A DNA stretch of 64,000 nucleotides, taken from contig NZ_JXDB01000009.1 of NCBI RefSeq assembly GCF_001281265.1, forward strand, positions 62,001-126,000, in the 5' to 3' direction. Under the pieces are notes generated by a model. The model had not been told where the DNA came from. It saw only the letters and a program-made list of their open reading frames with translations, and ran no database searches. The position numbers were made by a program, and so were the translations under genes. The stretch is from Apilactobacillus kunkeei DSM 12361 = ATCC 700308. Lineage in GTDB: Bacteria; Bacillota; Bacilli; Lactobacillales; Lactobacillaceae. This document shows positions 9,649 through 18,845 of the stretch, one piece after another; position 1 is the stretch's first letter, and each line of letters begins with the position of its first letter.

Positions 9649-9672
9649 ATTACATTGACCTCCTATCGTATT

Positions 9673-9867
9673 CTATTTGTTTAGTTCTTGTTGACGCAAA
9701 GCAGTTTTGATACGTGCAATGTTCTTGCGAACTTGCTTCAATCTTGCAGTGTTTTCCAATTGACCAGTAGCTAATTGAAAACGAAGGTTGAATAGTTCTT
9801 CTTTATAGCTTTGTTCTTTTTCATGCATTTGAGCAGTGGTTAGTTCATTAATTTCTTTAGCCTTCAT
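9673..9867 (-). CDS. rpmC: 50S ribosomal protein L29
   Basis: L29 sits by the tunnel exit and contributes to the docking site for trigger factor and SRP. I choose the ATG at 9867, eight bases after AGGTGG, giving the usual 64 residues starting [14 protein letters not shown]; an in-frame GTG four codons earlier overlaps that site. The core [20 protein letters not shown] is diagnostic. The start overlaps the rplP stop by 11 bases, suggesting translational coupling. Confidence 0.97.
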   Translation of the reverse strand: MKAKEINELTTAQMHEKEQSYKEELFNLRFQLATGQLENTARLKQVRKNIARIKTALRQQELNK

Positions 9868-10291
9868 TTGATTCGCCACCTACTTCCTCACGTTTAATAA
9901 TCTTTGTTCGAACAGGAAGTTTAGCTGAAGCTAAACGTAAAGCTTCTAGAGCTACTTCTTCAGAAACTCCACCAACTTCGAATAGGACTTTTCCACGTTT
10001 AACTGGAGCAACCCATCCTGCTGGAGAACCTTTACCATTACCCATACGAACCCCTACACCTTTTTCAGTGTATGACTTGTGAGGGAAAATCTTAATCCAA
10101 ACTTTCCCACCACGCTTCATATGTCTTGTCATAGCAATACGACAAGCTTCGATTTGACGGTTAGTGATCCAATGTGAATCGATTGATTGTAAACCAAATT
10201 CACCGAATGAAACAGTGTTTCCACCCTTTGAATGACCACGTAACTTACCACGGTGTTCACGACGGAACTTAACACGTTTTGGTACTAGCAT
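9857..10291 (-). CDS. rplP: 50S ribosomal protein L16
   Basis: L16 helps position A-site tRNA near the peptidyl transferase centre. The 144-residue protein begins [20 protein letters not shown] and contains [22 protein letters not shown]. The [21 protein letters not shown]-like segment is present as [17 protein letters not shown]. It overlaps rpmC by 11 bases and lies two bases after rpsC. Confidence 0.98.
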   Translation of the reverse strand: MLVPKRVKFRREHRGKLRGHSKGGNTVSFGEFGLQSIDSHWITNRQIEACRIAMTRHMKRGGKVWIKIFPHKSYTEKGVGVRMGNGKGSPAGWVAPVKRGKVLFEVGGVSEEVALEALRLASAKLPVRTKIIKREEVGGESNEG

Positions 10292-10293
10292 GT

Positions 10294-10965
10294 TTATTTC
10301 CCTCCTTTATCGTTTTCTTGAGCATCGTTAACTGCTTGTGGTAAAACTTCACCACGGTAGATCCAAGTTTTTACACCAATTGATCCGTAAGTAGTGTGAG
10401 CTTCTTCCCAAGCGTAATCGATGTCTGCTCTTAGTGTATGCAATGGAACAGTTCCTTCAGCGTATGCTTCCACACGTGACATATCTGCACCATTTAGACG
10501 ACCAGCAACTTGAGTTTTGATACCCTTAGCACCGGCACGACGAGAGCGTTGCATTGATTGACGCATTGCGCGACGGAATGCTACACGGCCTTCCAATTGA
10601 CGAGCAATGTTTTCACCAACAAGTTTTGCATCTAAATCAGGTTTCTTGATTTCGATGATGTTGATGTGAACTCTCTTACCTGTTAAATTGTTTAATTCTT
10701 TACGAAGATTTTCGACTTCTGATCCGCCTTTACCGATAACCATACCTGGTTTAGCAGTGTGAATTGAAACGTTAACACGCTTTGCAGCACGTTCGATAAC
10801 AACTCTTGATACGGAAGCGTCAGCGAGTCTCTTACTAATGTATTCACGGATTTTTAGGTCTTCGTTAAGATCGTTAGCAAAGTCAGCTTTTTCAGCGTAC
10901 CATTTTGCGTCCCAATCGCGAATAACTCCGACACGTAATCCAGTAGGATTTACTTTTTGACCCAC
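10294..10965 (-). CDS. rpsC: 30S ribosomal protein S3
   Basis: S3 forms the mRNA entry tunnel with S4 and S5 and has helicase-like activity there. The 223-residue protein has an N-terminal domain beginning [19 protein letters not shown], a KH domain (about residues 40-108, with [20 protein letters not shown]) and the C-terminal domain with [19 protein letters not shown]. It follows rplV by 12 bases. Confidence 0.98.
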   Translation of the reverse strand: MGQKVNPTGLRVGVIRDWDAKWYAEKADFANDLNEDLKIREYISKRLADASVSRVVIERAAKRVNVSIHTAKPGMVIGKGGSEVENLRKELNNLTGKRVHINIIEIKKPDLDAKLVGENIARQLEGRVAFRRAMRQSMQRSRRAGAKGIKTQVAGRLNGADMSRVEAYAEGTVPLHTLRADIDYAWEEAHTTYGSIGVKTWIYRGEVLPQAVNDAQENDKGGK

Positions 10966-10977
10966 GGCTAATCCCTC

Positions 10978-11325
10978 CTATTTTTCTGATACTACAACTG
11001 TGATATGACTAGTACGTTTGTTGATTGGAGAAGCAGAACCTTTTGCTCTTGGACGGAAACGTTTTAAAGTTGGTCCTTCATTAACAAAAACTTCGCTTAC
11101 TACCAAGTCTTCACGATCTAAATCAAAATTATTTTCTGCATTTGCTACAGCTGACATTAAAACTTTTGAAACAACTGGTGAAGCTCCTCTTGGAGTGAAC
11201 TTCAAGATTGCAGCTGCTTCTGAAACGCTTTTACCTCTAATAAGATCAACTACAAGGCGGACCTTACGTGCGGCAATGCGAACAGTTCTAGCAGTAGCTT
11301 TTGCTGATGTAACTTGTTCAGCCAT
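10978..11325 (-). CDS. rplV: 50S ribosomal protein L22
   Basis: L22 lines the nascent peptide tunnel with a long beta-hairpin that can influence macrolide binding and stalling peptides. The 115-residue protein starts [20 protein letters not shown] and ends [22 protein letters not shown], where the hairpin tip [11 protein letters not shown] looks intact. It lies between rpsS and rpsC. Confidence 0.98.
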   Translation of the reverse strand: MAEQVTSAKATARTVRIAARKVRLVVDLIRGKSVSEAAAILKFTPRGASPVVSKVLMSAVANAENNFDLDREDLVVSEVFVNEGPTLKRFRPRAKGSASPINKRTSHITVVVSEK

Positions 11326-11341
11326 TTGTTATCCTCCTTGC

Positions 11342-11617
11342 TTAAACAGTTTTCTTATCGTCGTTTCCATGTCCATGGAAAGTACGAGTTGGTACGAATT
11401 CACCTAGTTTGTGACCTACCATATCTTCTTGAATATAAACTGGAACGTTCTTTCTTCCATCATAAACAGCGATAGTGTAGCCAATGAAACTAGGGAAGAT
11501 TGTTGAACGACGTGACCATGTCTTGATTACGTCTTTCTTGTCTTGGTCTTTTTGAGCATCGATTTTCTTTAAAAGATGCTTATCGGCAAAAGGTCCCTTT
11601 TTTAAACTACGAGACAT
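11342..11617 (-). CDS. rpsS: 30S ribosomal protein S19
   Basis: S19 lies in the 30S head next to S13 and contacts the large subunit. The 91-residue protein begins [20 protein letters not shown] and contains [22 protein letters not shown] and the conserved [16 protein letters not shown]. It is 63 bases from rplB, preceded by GAGGAGG. Confidence 0.98.
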   Translation of the reverse strand: MSRSLKKGPFADKHLLKKIDAQKDQDKKDVIKTWSRRSTIFPSFIGYTIAVYDGRKNVPVYIQEDMVGHKLGEFVPTRTFHGHGNDDKKTV

Positions 11618-11680
11618 TATGAAACCTCCTCTTCAAAATCAGTATAGGGAAGTGTATACCCGAAGGTATAACTTAATTTA

Positions 11681-12520
11681 TTACATCTTTGATCCCTTAC
11701 GACGGCGAACGATGAACTTGTTGGAACGAGCCTTCTTACTACGAGTCTTCTTACCAACAGTCTTCTTGTGCCATGGTGATAATGGTGATGGGTAACCAAC
11801 TGGAGCTTTACCTTCACCACCACCATGAGGGTGATCATTAGGGTTCATTACAGAACCACGAACGTGTGGACGTTGGCCCTTGTAACGGTTACGACCAGCT
11901 TTACCAATGTTAACTAATGAGTGTTCTTCGTTACCAATGCTACCAACAGTTGCACGGTTAACTGAAAGAATCATACGAACTTCACCTGATGCTAGACGAA
12001 CTAGTGCGTATTTTCCTTCCTTACCCAATAGTTGAGCTGAAGTACCAGCAGAACGAACTAATTGTCCACCCTTACCTGGTTTTAATTCGATATTGTGAAT
12101 AACAGTACCTACAGGGATATCCTTCAATGCTAATGCATTACCTGGTTTGATATCAGCGTTTGGTCCTGATTGAACCTTGTCGCCAACTTTTAGACCCTTA
12201 GGTGCTAGAATGTATGACTTGATACCGTCAGTGTAAACAACTAACGCAATGTTAGCAGTACGGTTTGGATCGTATTCAATAGTCTTAACGATACCATCAA
12301 CGTCGTCATGGTTACGCTTGAAATCAATAATACGGTATTGATTCTTGTTACCACCACCACGGTGACGAACAGTCATATGACCATAGTTGTTACGACCAGC
12401 AGTGTGTGACTTAGGAGCCAATAATGACTTTTCAGGTTTTGAAGTAGTCAAAACACTGTAGTCAATGCTAGTCATGTTACGACGACCATTACTGGTTGCC
12501 TTGTATTTTTTAATAGCCAC
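11681..12520 (-). CDS. rplB: 50S ribosomal protein L2
   Basis: L2 is one of the oldest ribosomal proteins, needed for subunit association and peptidyl transfer. The 279-residue protein has the N-terminal extension, an OB-fold domain with [19 protein letters not shown], an SH3-like domain, and the C-terminal [18 protein letters not shown] whose conserved His is important for peptidyl transferase assembly. It lies between rplW and rpsS. Confidence 0.98.
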   Translation of the reverse strand: MAIKKYKATSNGRRNMTSIDYSVLTTSKPEKSLLAPKSHTAGRNNYGHMTVRHRGGGNKNQYRIIDFKRNHDDVDGIVKTIEYDPNRTANIALVVYTDGIKSYILAPKGLKVGDKVQSGPNADIKPGNALALKDIPVGTVIHNIELKPGKGGQLVRSAGTSAQLLGKEGKYALVRLASGEVRMILSVNRATVGSIGNEEHSLVNIGKAGRNRYKGQRPHVRGSVMNPNDHPHGGGEGKAPVGYPSPLSPWHKKTVGKKTRSKKARSNKFIVRRRKGSKM

Positions 12521-12545
12521 GGTGTTTTCCTCCTAAATTGATATT

Positions 12546-12833
12546 TTATTTATTGCTAAATAAGTTAATTTCTTTTGAATCGTTTGATAAAGTAACGATC
12601 GCCTTACGACGCTTCTTAGTGTAACCTGAGAAACGACCTTGGCGCTTTAGCTTACCTTTAAGATTCATAATATTTACGTTTGCAACTTTAACATCAAAGA
12701 TGTCTTGAATTGCGTTCTTCACTTGTGTTTTAGTTGCTCGTAAGTCAACATCAAAAGTGTATTTCTTTTCGTCCATCATAGCAGTTGATTGTTCTGTAAT
12801 AACGGGACGTAGGATAATATCACGTGATTCCAT
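12546..12833 (-). CDS. rplW: 50S ribosomal protein L23
   Basis: L23 sits at the tunnel exit and is the main docking point for trigger factor and SRP. The 95-residue protein begins [20 protein letters not shown] and has [20 protein letters not shown]. Its ATG shares one base with the rplD stop codon (TAATG arrangement), so the two are probably translated in a coupled way. Confidence 0.97.
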   Translation of the reverse strand: MESRDIILRPVITEQSTAMMDEKKYTFDVDLRATKTQVKNAIQDIFDVKVANVNIMNLKGKLKRQGRFSGYTKKRRKAIVTLSNDSKEINLFSNK

Positions 12834-13456
12834 TATGCGAGCACCTCCTCTACTTGAGAAAGAGCAGCCTTTGTGATGACAATCTTGTCACTGTTTACAA
12901 CGCTCAATGTGTTTAAACCTTTAGCTGAAACAATTTCAACGTTCTTTAGGTTACGAGCTGATAATACAGCGTTCTTGTTGTCTTCTTCCAAGACTACTAA
13001 TGTCTTAGTTGAAGCATTTAGCTTGTTTAGTGCTTCTGAGAAGTCTTTAGTCTTAGGAGCATCAAAGCTTAATGAGTCAACAACTACGAAGTTGTCGTTA
13101 GCAACCTTTTCTGATAGAACAGATTTGATAGCTAGACGGCTAACCTTCTTTGGTAAGTGGTAGCTGTATGAACGAGGAGTTGGTCCGAAGACAATTCCAC
13201 CCCCACGCCATTGTGGTGAACGGATTGAACCTTGACGAGCACGTCCAGTACCCTTTTGACGCCATGGCTTCTTACCACCACCTCTAACAGCGCTTCTGTT
13301 CTTTACAGCGTGTGTACCTTGGCGCATTGATGCTCTTTGCATCAAAACAACGTCAAATACAACACTGTCGTTTTGTTCGATAGCAAAAATTTCATCGTTT
13401 AATTCAACATTTCCGTTCTTACTACCATCTTGTTTGTATAATGCTACGCTTGTCAT
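12833..13456 (-). CDS. rplD: 50S ribosomal protein L4
   Basis: L4 reaches the peptide tunnel through a long loop and, in some bacteria, represses its own S10 operon. The 207-residue protein contains the loop region [21 protein letters not shown] (about residues 53-73), which contacts macrolides and looks wild type, followed by [20 protein letters not shown]. It overlaps rplW by one base and lies 17 bases after rplC. Confidence 0.98.
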   Translation of the reverse strand: MTSVALYKQDGSKNGNVELNDEIFAIEQNDSVVFDVVLMQRASMRQGTHAVKNRSAVRGGGKKPWRQKGTGRARQGSIRSPQWRGGGIVFGPTPRSYSYHLPKKVSRLAIKSVLSEKVANDNFVVVDSLSFDAPKTKDFSEALNKLNASTKTLVVLEEDNKNAVLSARNLKNVEIVSAKGLNTLSVVNSDKIVITKAALSQVEEVLA

Positions 13457-13473
13457 TTATGGTTCCTCCTTTC

Positions 13474-14109
13474 TTATTTTTGTGATCCGCGAGCTGCAGA
13501 TTTAACAGTTAGGAATGACTTGTTGGCACCAGGAACGTTACCCTTAATTAGGATTACGTTGTTGTCAACATCAGCCTTAACTACTTCAAGATTTTGAATA
13601 GTAACTTGTTTGTTACCCATTCTACCTGGTAATTTCATACCCTTAGTAACACGGTTGATAATTACACCAAGTGAACCAGGACGACGGTGGTATCTAGAAC
13701 CGTGAGTTTCAGGACCTCTAGCTTGACCATCTTTATGAATGTTACCTTGGTAACCATGACCCTTTGTAATACCTGTTACATCTACGATGTCACCGGCTTC
13801 AAAAATGTCTGCCTTGATTTCGTCTGCTACATTGTAATCGCTAAGCTCAACATCTCTGATTTCTTTAATGAAGCGCTTAGGATTTGTATTTGCTTTTGCT
13901 ACATGACCTTTTTCTGGTTTGTTACTTAAAACATCACGTTTGTCTTCGTAACCAAGTTGGATAGCGTTGTATCCATCAGTTTCAGTTGATTTAGTTTGTA
14001 GAACAACGTTTGGAGTTACATCTACAACAGTAACTGGTACTAATTCACCGTTTTCAGTGAAAACTTGAGTCATTCCGACTTTTCTACCTAAGATTCCTTT
14101 TCTGGTCAT
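13474..14109 (-). CDS. rplC: 50S ribosomal protein L3
   Basis: L3 starts 23S rRNA folding and reaches toward the peptidyl transferase centre. The 211-residue protein starts [17 protein letters not shown] and contains the extended loop [17 protein letters not shown] (about residues 130-146) and [15 protein letters not shown]. It follows rpsJ by 34 bases. Confidence 0.98.
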   Translation of the reverse strand: MTRKGILGRKVGMTQVFTENGELVPVTVVDVTPNVVLQTKSTETDGYNAIQLGYEDKRDVLSNKPEKGHVAKANTNPKRFIKEIRDVELSDYNVADEIKADIFEAGDIVDVTGITKGHGYQGNIHKDGQARGPETHGSRYHRRPGSLGVIINRVTKGMKLPGRMGNKQVTIQNLEVVKADVDNNVILIKGNVPGANKSFLTVKSAARGSQK

Positions 14110-14143
14110 GAGTACACCTCCGATATATTGTAATTTTGATTAA

Positions 14144-14452
14144 TTATAGTTTAATTTCGATATCAACACCGCTTGGTAAATCAAGCTTCATTAGTGAATC
14201 AACTGTTTTTGGTGTTGGGTTTAAGATGTCGATAAGACGTTTGTGAGTCAACATTTCAAATTGTTCACGTGACTTCTTAAACTTATGTGGTGAAGCTAGA
14301 ACAGTATAAACAGTTCTATCTGTTGGCAATGGAATTGGACCAGAAACACTAGCACCAGTTCTTTGCGCAGTAGCCACAATCTTTTCAGCTGATTGATCTA
14401 AAGTACGATGTTCATATGCCTTTAAACGGATACGAATCTTTTGCTTTGCCAT
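14144..14452 (-). CDS. rpsJ: 30S ribosomal protein S10
   Basis: S10 lies in the 30S head and, as NusE, also joins transcription antitermination complexes. The 102-residue protein begins [20 protein letters not shown] and has [23 protein letters not shown] with the loop that pairs with NusB or S14. It is the first gene of the S10-spc-alpha superoperon; the 150-base leader and a strong promoter lie immediately upstream. Confidence 0.98.
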   Translation of the reverse strand: MAKQKIRIRLKAYEHRTLDQSAEKIVATAQRTGASVSGPIPLPTDRTVYTVLASPHKFKKSREQFEMLTHKRLIDILNPTPKTVDSLMKLDLPSGVDIEIKL

Positions 14453-14606
14453 TATTTTCCCTCCTCGTCTGTATTTTAAATACGACTAACTCCGTGGAAA
14501 TTACCGGCGCACCCTTCATGACAAAGTGGCCGGGTGTGTCGCAACCTCCCACATCAACGCTTTTCTCATATCTGCTTGAGAGCATACTAACCCCTCGAAC
14601 AGGTAC
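14453..14606 (-). promoter_or_regulatory. S10 operon leader RNA (probable autoregulatory structure)
   Basis: Between the predicted transcription start (about 14606) and rpsJ lies a GC-richer, strongly structured leader, in contrast to the AT-rich DNA around it. On the minus strand it contains GACACACCCGGCC followed by CATGAAGGGTGCGCCGG, which can form competing helices (CCGGC with GCCGG, CACCC with GGGTG). Rfam describes an S10 ribosomal-protein leader in Firmicutes; I infer this is such an element, controlling rpsJ-rplC-rplD and downstream genes. Ligand and mechanism are not visible from sequence. Confidence 0.65.
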
Positions 14607-14612
14607 TTGTAT

Positions 14613-14641
14613 ATAATACTAGATTTTCTGCGGTGTTTCAA
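14613..14641 (-). promoter_or_regulatory. Promoter of the S10-spc-alpha superoperon
   Basis: Minus-strand -35 TTGAAA (14636-14641) and -10 TATTAT (14613-14618) are separated by 17 bases. The roughly 160 bases upstream (14642-14800) are extremely AT-rich with A- and T-tracts and contain no gene, suggesting an UP-element-like region that boosts this ribosomal promoter. I see nothing else in that stretch. Confidence 0.8.
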
Positions 14642-14800
14642 GGGTTTTCACTCATTTTATTAAAAATATTTTCGTTTTTTCTCAATAAAACTTTTTTAAA
14701 AAATTTGAAAATTTTTTATTTTTTCTGCAATAATTATGTTTATATGATCATTTAACTAAATTATTGAATTAAATTGTTTTTAATAACTAAATTTTCTATG

Positions 14801-14836
14801 TAAAAAAAGAAGCGTTGAAATTAATCAACACTTCTT
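14801..14836 (-). terminator. Terminator after fusA
   Basis: A 12-bp hairpin (14807-14818 with 14825-14836) lies 17 bases after the fusA stop; on the minus strand it is followed by a run of seven U. It ends the str operon before the S10 promoter region. Confidence 0.85.
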
Positions 14837-14852
14837 AATTTAGAAACACTAA

Positions 14853-16943
14853 TTACTTGCTTCCACCGTTCTTTTCAATAATTTCTTCTTGAACTGCGGC
14901 TGGAACTGGTGAATAGTGATCGAATGTCATTGAGAAAGTACCTCTACCTTGAGATGCTGAACGCAATGTAGTTGCGTAACCAAACATTTCTGATAGTGGA
15001 ACCATAGCATGGATTAGTTGAGCTTTGTTTCTAACTTCCATACCATCAACGTTACCACGACGTGCAGTAACTTGTCCCATAACATCACCCATGTATTCTT
15101 CTGGAACCACGATATCAACTTTCATGATTGGTTCTAGGATAACTGGGCCAGCTGACTTAGCAGCATTTCTTAATGCTAATGATGCAGCAACCTTAAATGC
15201 AGCTTCTGATGAATCGACATCATGGTAACTACCATCATATAACTTAGCCTTAACGTCAATCAATGGGTAACCAGCTAGAACACCGTTTTCCATTGATTCT
15301 TTTAGACCTTGTTCAACTGAAGGAATGTATTCACGAGGAACAACCCCACCAACGATAGCATTTTCGAATTCGAAACCTTTACCAGTTTCATTTGGAGTAA
15401 ATTCAATCCAAACGTCACCATATTGACCTTTACCACCAGATTGACGAACGAATTTACCTTGAGCCTTAGTTGGCTTAGTAAATGCTTCTCTGTAGGCAAC
15501 TTGTGGTTGACCAATAGTAGCTTCAACCTTGAATTCACGTTTCATACGGTCAACGATGATGTTCAAGTGAAGTTCACCCATTCCGGCGATAATAGTTTCA
15601 CCAGTTTCGTTATCAGTTTCAGCCTTAAATGTAGGATCTTCTTCTGATAGCTTTTGTAGGGCAATGTTCATCTTATCTTGGTCAGCCTTAGTCTTAGGTT
15701 CAACAGACACAGAAATAACTGGATCTGGGAATACCATTGATTCTAGGTGTAATGGGTGCTTTTGATCAGTTAGTGAGTCACCAGTAGTGGTGTTCTTCAA
15801 ACCAATAGCGGCAGCGATATCACCAGAGAATACTTCTGGGATTTCAGTTCTATCATTTGAGTGCATTTGTAGTAAACGACCAACACGTTCACGTTTGTCC
15901 TTAGTTGCGTTAAGAACGTATGAACCTGATTCTAGAGTACCTTGGTATACACGAATGAAAGTTAAACGACCAACGAATGGGTCAGTTGCGACCTTAAATG
16001 CTAGGGCAGCAAATGGCTTGTTGTCATCAGCTTTAAGTTCAATATCTTCACCTGATTCAGGATCAGTAGCCTTGTATGGACGAACATCAAGTGGTGATGG
16101 TAAGAAGTCCAATACGGCGTCCATTAACATTTGGATACCCTTGTTCTTAAATGCTGAACCAGCTAATACTGGGTAGTATTCTAGGTTAAGAGTACCTTGA
16201 CGGATGGCAGCCTTGATTTCAGGCACAGAGATTTCTTCACCTTCAAGGTATTTTTCCATGATTCCGTCGTTGATGTCAGCAAGTGATTCGATTAAGTTAG
16301 CACGTGCTTCATCAGCTTTTTCTTTGTATTCATCAGGAATATCAACGATATCATAGTTTGAACCATTTTCATCTAGATCGTAGATGTATGCTTTCATTTC
16401 TACTAAGTCGATAACACCTTGGAAAGTATCTTCCTTACCGATAGGAATTTGGATAGCGTGTGCGTTAGCATCTAGACGTTCGTGTAGAGATTCTACAGAA
16501 GCTTCGAAGTCAGCACCTAGCTTATCCATCTTGTTAGCGAATACGATACGAGGAACTTCGTATTCTGAAGCTTGACGCCAAACAGTTTCTGTTTGAGGTT
16601 CAACCCCAGCAGCAGCATCCAAGATAGTAATTGAACCATCTAGAACACGTAGTGAACGTTCAACTTCGGCAGTGAAGTCCACGTGTCCTGGAGTATCGAT
16701 GATGTTGATACGAGTATCTTTCCAACGTGCAGTAGTAGCAGCTGAAGTGATAGTGATACCACGTTCTTGTTCTTGTACCATCCAGTCCATTTGTGAAGCA
16801 CCATCATGAGTTTCACCAATTTTGTGGATTCTACCAGTGTAGTACAAAATACGTTCAGTAGCAGTAGTCTTACCGGCATCAATATGAGCAGTGATACCGA
16901 TATTACGAGTTTTTTCTAATGGGAATTCACGTTTGTTAGCCAT
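14853..16943 (-). CDS. fusA: Elongation factor G
   Basis: EF-G is the GTPase that drives translocation and, with RRF, ribosome recycling. The 696-residue protein has the G domain with AHIDAGKTT (residues 17-25), DTPGH and NKMD motifs, then domains II-V including the domain IV region [16 protein letters not shown]. Family length is normal. It is the last gene of the str operon, after rpsG with a 107-base gap that holds a terminator-like hairpin (16983-17017), so EF-G output may be adjusted separately. No tuf gene follows here, as in other lactobacilli. Confidence 0.98.
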   Translation of the reverse strand: MANKREFPLEKTRNIGITAHIDAGKTTATERILYYTGRIHKIGETHDGASQMDWMVQEQERGITITSAATTARWKDTRINIIDTPGHVDFTAEVERSLRVLDGSITILDAAAGVEPQTETVWRQASEYEVPRIVFANKMDKLGADFEASVESLHERLDANAHAIQIPIGKEDTFQGVIDLVEMKAYIYDLDENGSNYDIVDIPDEYKEKADEARANLIESLADINDGIMEKYLEGEEISVPEIKAAIRQGTLNLEYYPVLAGSAFKNKGIQMLMDAVLDFLPSPLDVRPYKATDPESGEDIELKADDNKPFAALAFKVATDPFVGRLTFIRVYQGTLESGSYVLNATKDKRERVGRLLQMHSNDRTEIPEVFSGDIAAAIGLKNTTTGDSLTDQKHPLHLESMVFPDPVISVSVEPKTKADQDKMNIALQKLSEEDPTFKAETDNETGETIIAGMGELHLNIIVDRMKREFKVEATIGQPQVAYREAFTKPTKAQGKFVRQSGGKGQYGDVWIEFTPNETGKGFEFENAIVGGVVPREYIPSVEQGLKESMENGVLAGYPLIDVKAKLYDGSYHDVDSSEAAFKVAASLALRNAAKSAGPVILEPIMKVDIVVPEEYMGDVMGQVTARRGNVDGMEVRNKAQLIHAMVPLSEMFGYATTLRSASQGRGTFSMTFDHYSPVPAAVQEEIIEKNGGSK

Positions 16944-16982
16944 TATAAAAAGTTTCTCCTCTCAAAAATAAATCTCTTTTGT

Positions 16983-17017
16983 AAAAAAGTGGCTAATATA
17001 ATAACACATTAGCCACT
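16983..17017 (-). terminator. Intercistronic terminator/attenuator between rpsG and fusA
   Basis: The minus-strand RNA forms a perfect 10-bp stem (17008-17017 with 16989-16998) followed by six U, a typical intrinsic terminator lying inside the operon. Immediately upstream is a second perfect 7-bp hairpin (17026-17032 with 17037-17043). No convincing promoter follows before fusA, so it probably reduces rather than blocks fusA transcription. Confidence 0.65.
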
Positions 17018-17050
17018 CATTAAATGTACAAATAAGTTTGTACGTTTATT

Positions 17051-17521
17051 TTACCAACGGTAGTGAGCAAATGCACGGTTAGCTTCTGCCATCTTATGAG
17101 TGTCTTCACGTTTCTTAACTGAAGCACCTGTGTTGTTAGCAGCATCCATAAGTTCACGACCTAGGCGTTCAACCATTGTGTGTTCACCACGTAGACGTGC
17201 GTAGTTTACAATCCAACGTAAACCTAGAGTAACACGACGGTCAGGACGTACTTCGATAGGAACTTGGTAGTTTGATCCACCAACACGACGAGCCTTAACT
17301 TCTAGTACAGGCATAACGTTGTTCATAGCTTCTTCGAATACGTCAACTGGGTCATTTCCAGTTTCTTTCTTAATAAGATCAAATGCACCATATAAAATTT
17401 CTGATGCAGTTCCTCTCTTACCATCTAACATCAAACGGTTAATTAAGCTTGAAACCAATTTTGAGTTGTAGATTGGATCAGGAAGAACTTCACGTTTTTG
17501 AACATTTCCTTTTCTTGGCAT
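17051..17521 (-). CDS. rpsG: 30S ribosomal protein S7
   Basis: S7 nucleates assembly of the 30S head and touches E-site tRNA; in E. coli it represses the str operon. The 156-residue protein starts [20 protein letters not shown] and contains [21 protein letters not shown] and the C-terminal [11 protein letters not shown]. It follows rpsL by 40 bases with an AAGGAGG site. Confidence 0.98.
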   Translation of the reverse strand: MPRKGNVQKREVLPDPIYNSKLVSSLINRLMLDGKRGTASEILYGAFDLIKKETGNDPVDVFEEAMNNVMPVLEVKARRVGGSNYQVPIEVRPDRRVTLGLRWIVNYARLRGEHTMVERLGRELMDAANNTGASVKKREDTHKMAEANRAFAHYRW

Positions 17522-17561
17522 TTAAAAATCCTCCTTGTTTTCTTATAGCGGAATAAATGTT

Positions 17562-17975
17562 TTAGTCTTTAGGCTTCTTAGTACCGTATTTTGAACGACC
17601 TTGACGACGGTCAGCAACACCGGCAGTATCTAGAGCACCACGAACGATGTGGTAACGTACCCCAGGTAAATCCTTAACACGACCACCACGAATTAAAACA
17701 ACACTATGTTCTTGAAGGTTGTGACCAATACCAGGAATGTATGCAGTAACTTCAATCAAGTTTGAAAGTCTAACACGGGCGTACTTACGTAGAGCTGAGT
17801 TAGGCTTCTTTGGAGTCATAGTACCAACACGGGTAGCTACTCCACGTTTTTGAGGAGCAGGGTTGTTAGTTTGCTTCTTCTTGTAACTGTTGTACCCATG
17901 GTTTAAAGCTGGGGCTTTTGATTTAGAACTTCTAGAATGACGACCTTTACGTACTAATTGGTTAATAGTAGGCAT
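17562..17975 (-). CDS. rpsL: 30S ribosomal protein S12
   Basis: S12 controls decoding fidelity at the A site. The 137-residue protein starts [20 protein letters not shown] and has both streptomycin-related loops in wild-type form: [11 protein letters not shown] and [14 protein letters not shown]. It is the first gene of the str operon; a consensus promoter lies about 100 bases upstream, next to the divergent prepilin peptidase gene. Confidence 0.98.
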   Translation of the reverse strand: MPTINQLVRKGRHSRSSKSKAPALNHGYNSYKKKQTNNPAPQKRGVATRVGTMTPKKPNSALRKYARVRLSNLIEVTAYIPGIGHNLQEHSVVLIRGGRVKDLPGVRYHIVRGALDTAGVADRRQGRSKYGTKKPKD

Positions 17976-18073
17976 CTAAAAATTCCTCCTTCCAAAAAAA
18001 TTTATTTTTAAGTCCACACATCCAGGTGGTTCTTTTTTATGTAAAAGTTCACCGGATGAATAAGCACTTAATA

Positions 18074-18102
18074 ATATTATCACGACGTCATATTTGTGTC
18101 AA
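18074..18102 (-). promoter_or_regulatory. Promoter of rpsL-rpsG-fusA
   Basis: The minus strand carries a perfect -35 TTGACA (18097-18102), a 17-base spacer and TAATAT (18074-18079) with an extended TGA, giving an untranslated leader of about 90 bases. The leader contains a small CCACC/GGTGG-type hairpin near 18008-18030. Confidence 0.85.
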
Positions 18103-18147
18103 TGAAACTTAAGAATTCTTTCGTGAATATTATTGGAGGTTTTAAAT

Positions 18148-18807
18148 ATGTTTTTATTCATTTTATTTATCCTGGGCTCTTCCTTTGGATCATTTCTCAC
18201 TGCCCTATTCTATCGACTAGAACATCAAGAAAGTTTGGTCGGATTTTCCCATTGTGATGTCTGCAAACATCGACTAGAAGTGATTGATTTAGTCCCTATC
18301 TTCTCTTATCTACTCAATAATGGTAGATGCAGGTACTGTCATAATACCTACTCGAGCTTCTCGTTTGTAAACGAAGTCTTCTTAGGAACAATCTTTCCAT
18401 TAATATTTATTGAAACCAGAAGTATGCTGCCATTGCTTATCATTGTCTATCTTTTCTACTTAAGTCTAGAAGATATGCACAAGCAAATGGTTTCAAGTAT
18501 TATTTTACACTCACTGTTATTAATTGTTTTTATTTTTGCTCTCCCATTCTCTAGAATTTTGATATTAATGCCGATTTATTTTTTCTTCTATCTTTTAAAC
18601 TACAACTTCCACTTTATCGGTGAAGCAGATATTGATCTGTTTGCGATTTTGTTTCTATTAATCGGTAACCACATTCTATTAATTATCTTTGTTGCAAGTC
18701 TCTTCGCACTATTTGCCTATCCGTTTATTAAACAAATCAGTGGTAAAATCCCGTTTATTCCATTTATATATTTATCCTATTTGATGTTTCTATGTATAAA
18801 AAAATAG
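18148..18807 (+). CDS. comC: Type 4 prepilin peptidase (A24 family, ComC-like)
   Basis: Membrane aspartyl protease that trims and often N-methylates prepilin-like proteins, such as the pseudopilins of the competence machinery. The ATG at 18148, eight bases after GGAGG, gives 219 residues. The cytoplasmic zinc-type cysteines CDVC (36, 39) and CRYC (61, 64) are present, followed by about six membrane segments. The catalytic aspartates appear as D109 (LSLEDMHKQMV) and D161 in GEADIDL, where the family usually shows GxGD. It is the only plus-strand gene in the first 35 kb, lying between divergent rpsL and convergent rpoC. Whether a comG operon exists elsewhere cannot be seen. Confidence 0.88.
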   Translation: MFLFILFILGSSFGSFLTALFYRLEHQESLVGFSHCDVCKHRLEVIDLVPIFSYLLNNGRCRYCHNTYSSFSFVNEVFLGTIFPLIFIETRSMLPLLIIVYLFYLSLEDMHKQMVSSIILHSLLLIVFIFALPFSRILILMPIYFFFYLLNYNFHFIGEADIDLFAILFLLIGNHILLIIFVASLFALFAYPFIKQISGKIPFIPFIYLSYLMFLCIKK

Positions 18808-18836
18808 CAACCGCTATTCAGCGATTGCTATTTTTA
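18798..18836. terminator. Bidirectional terminator between comC-like gene and rpoC
   Basis: A hairpin with arms 18802-18815 and 18820-18833 is flanked by A-runs on the left and T-runs on the right, so it can stop transcription from both the plus-strand peptidase gene and the minus-strand rpoC. Confidence 0.85.
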
Positions 18837-18845
18837 ATTTGTAAA

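Noticed and set aside
14642-14800. Possible small RNA or ORF in the AT-rich gap before the S10 promoter
   Set aside because: Only A/T tracts, no hairpin with U-run, no ribosome binding site and no open frame of note.
18133-18147. Upstream TTG start for the prepilin peptidase
   Set aside because: This TTG is part of the TTGGAGG ribosome binding site itself; the ATG at 18148 is correctly spaced.
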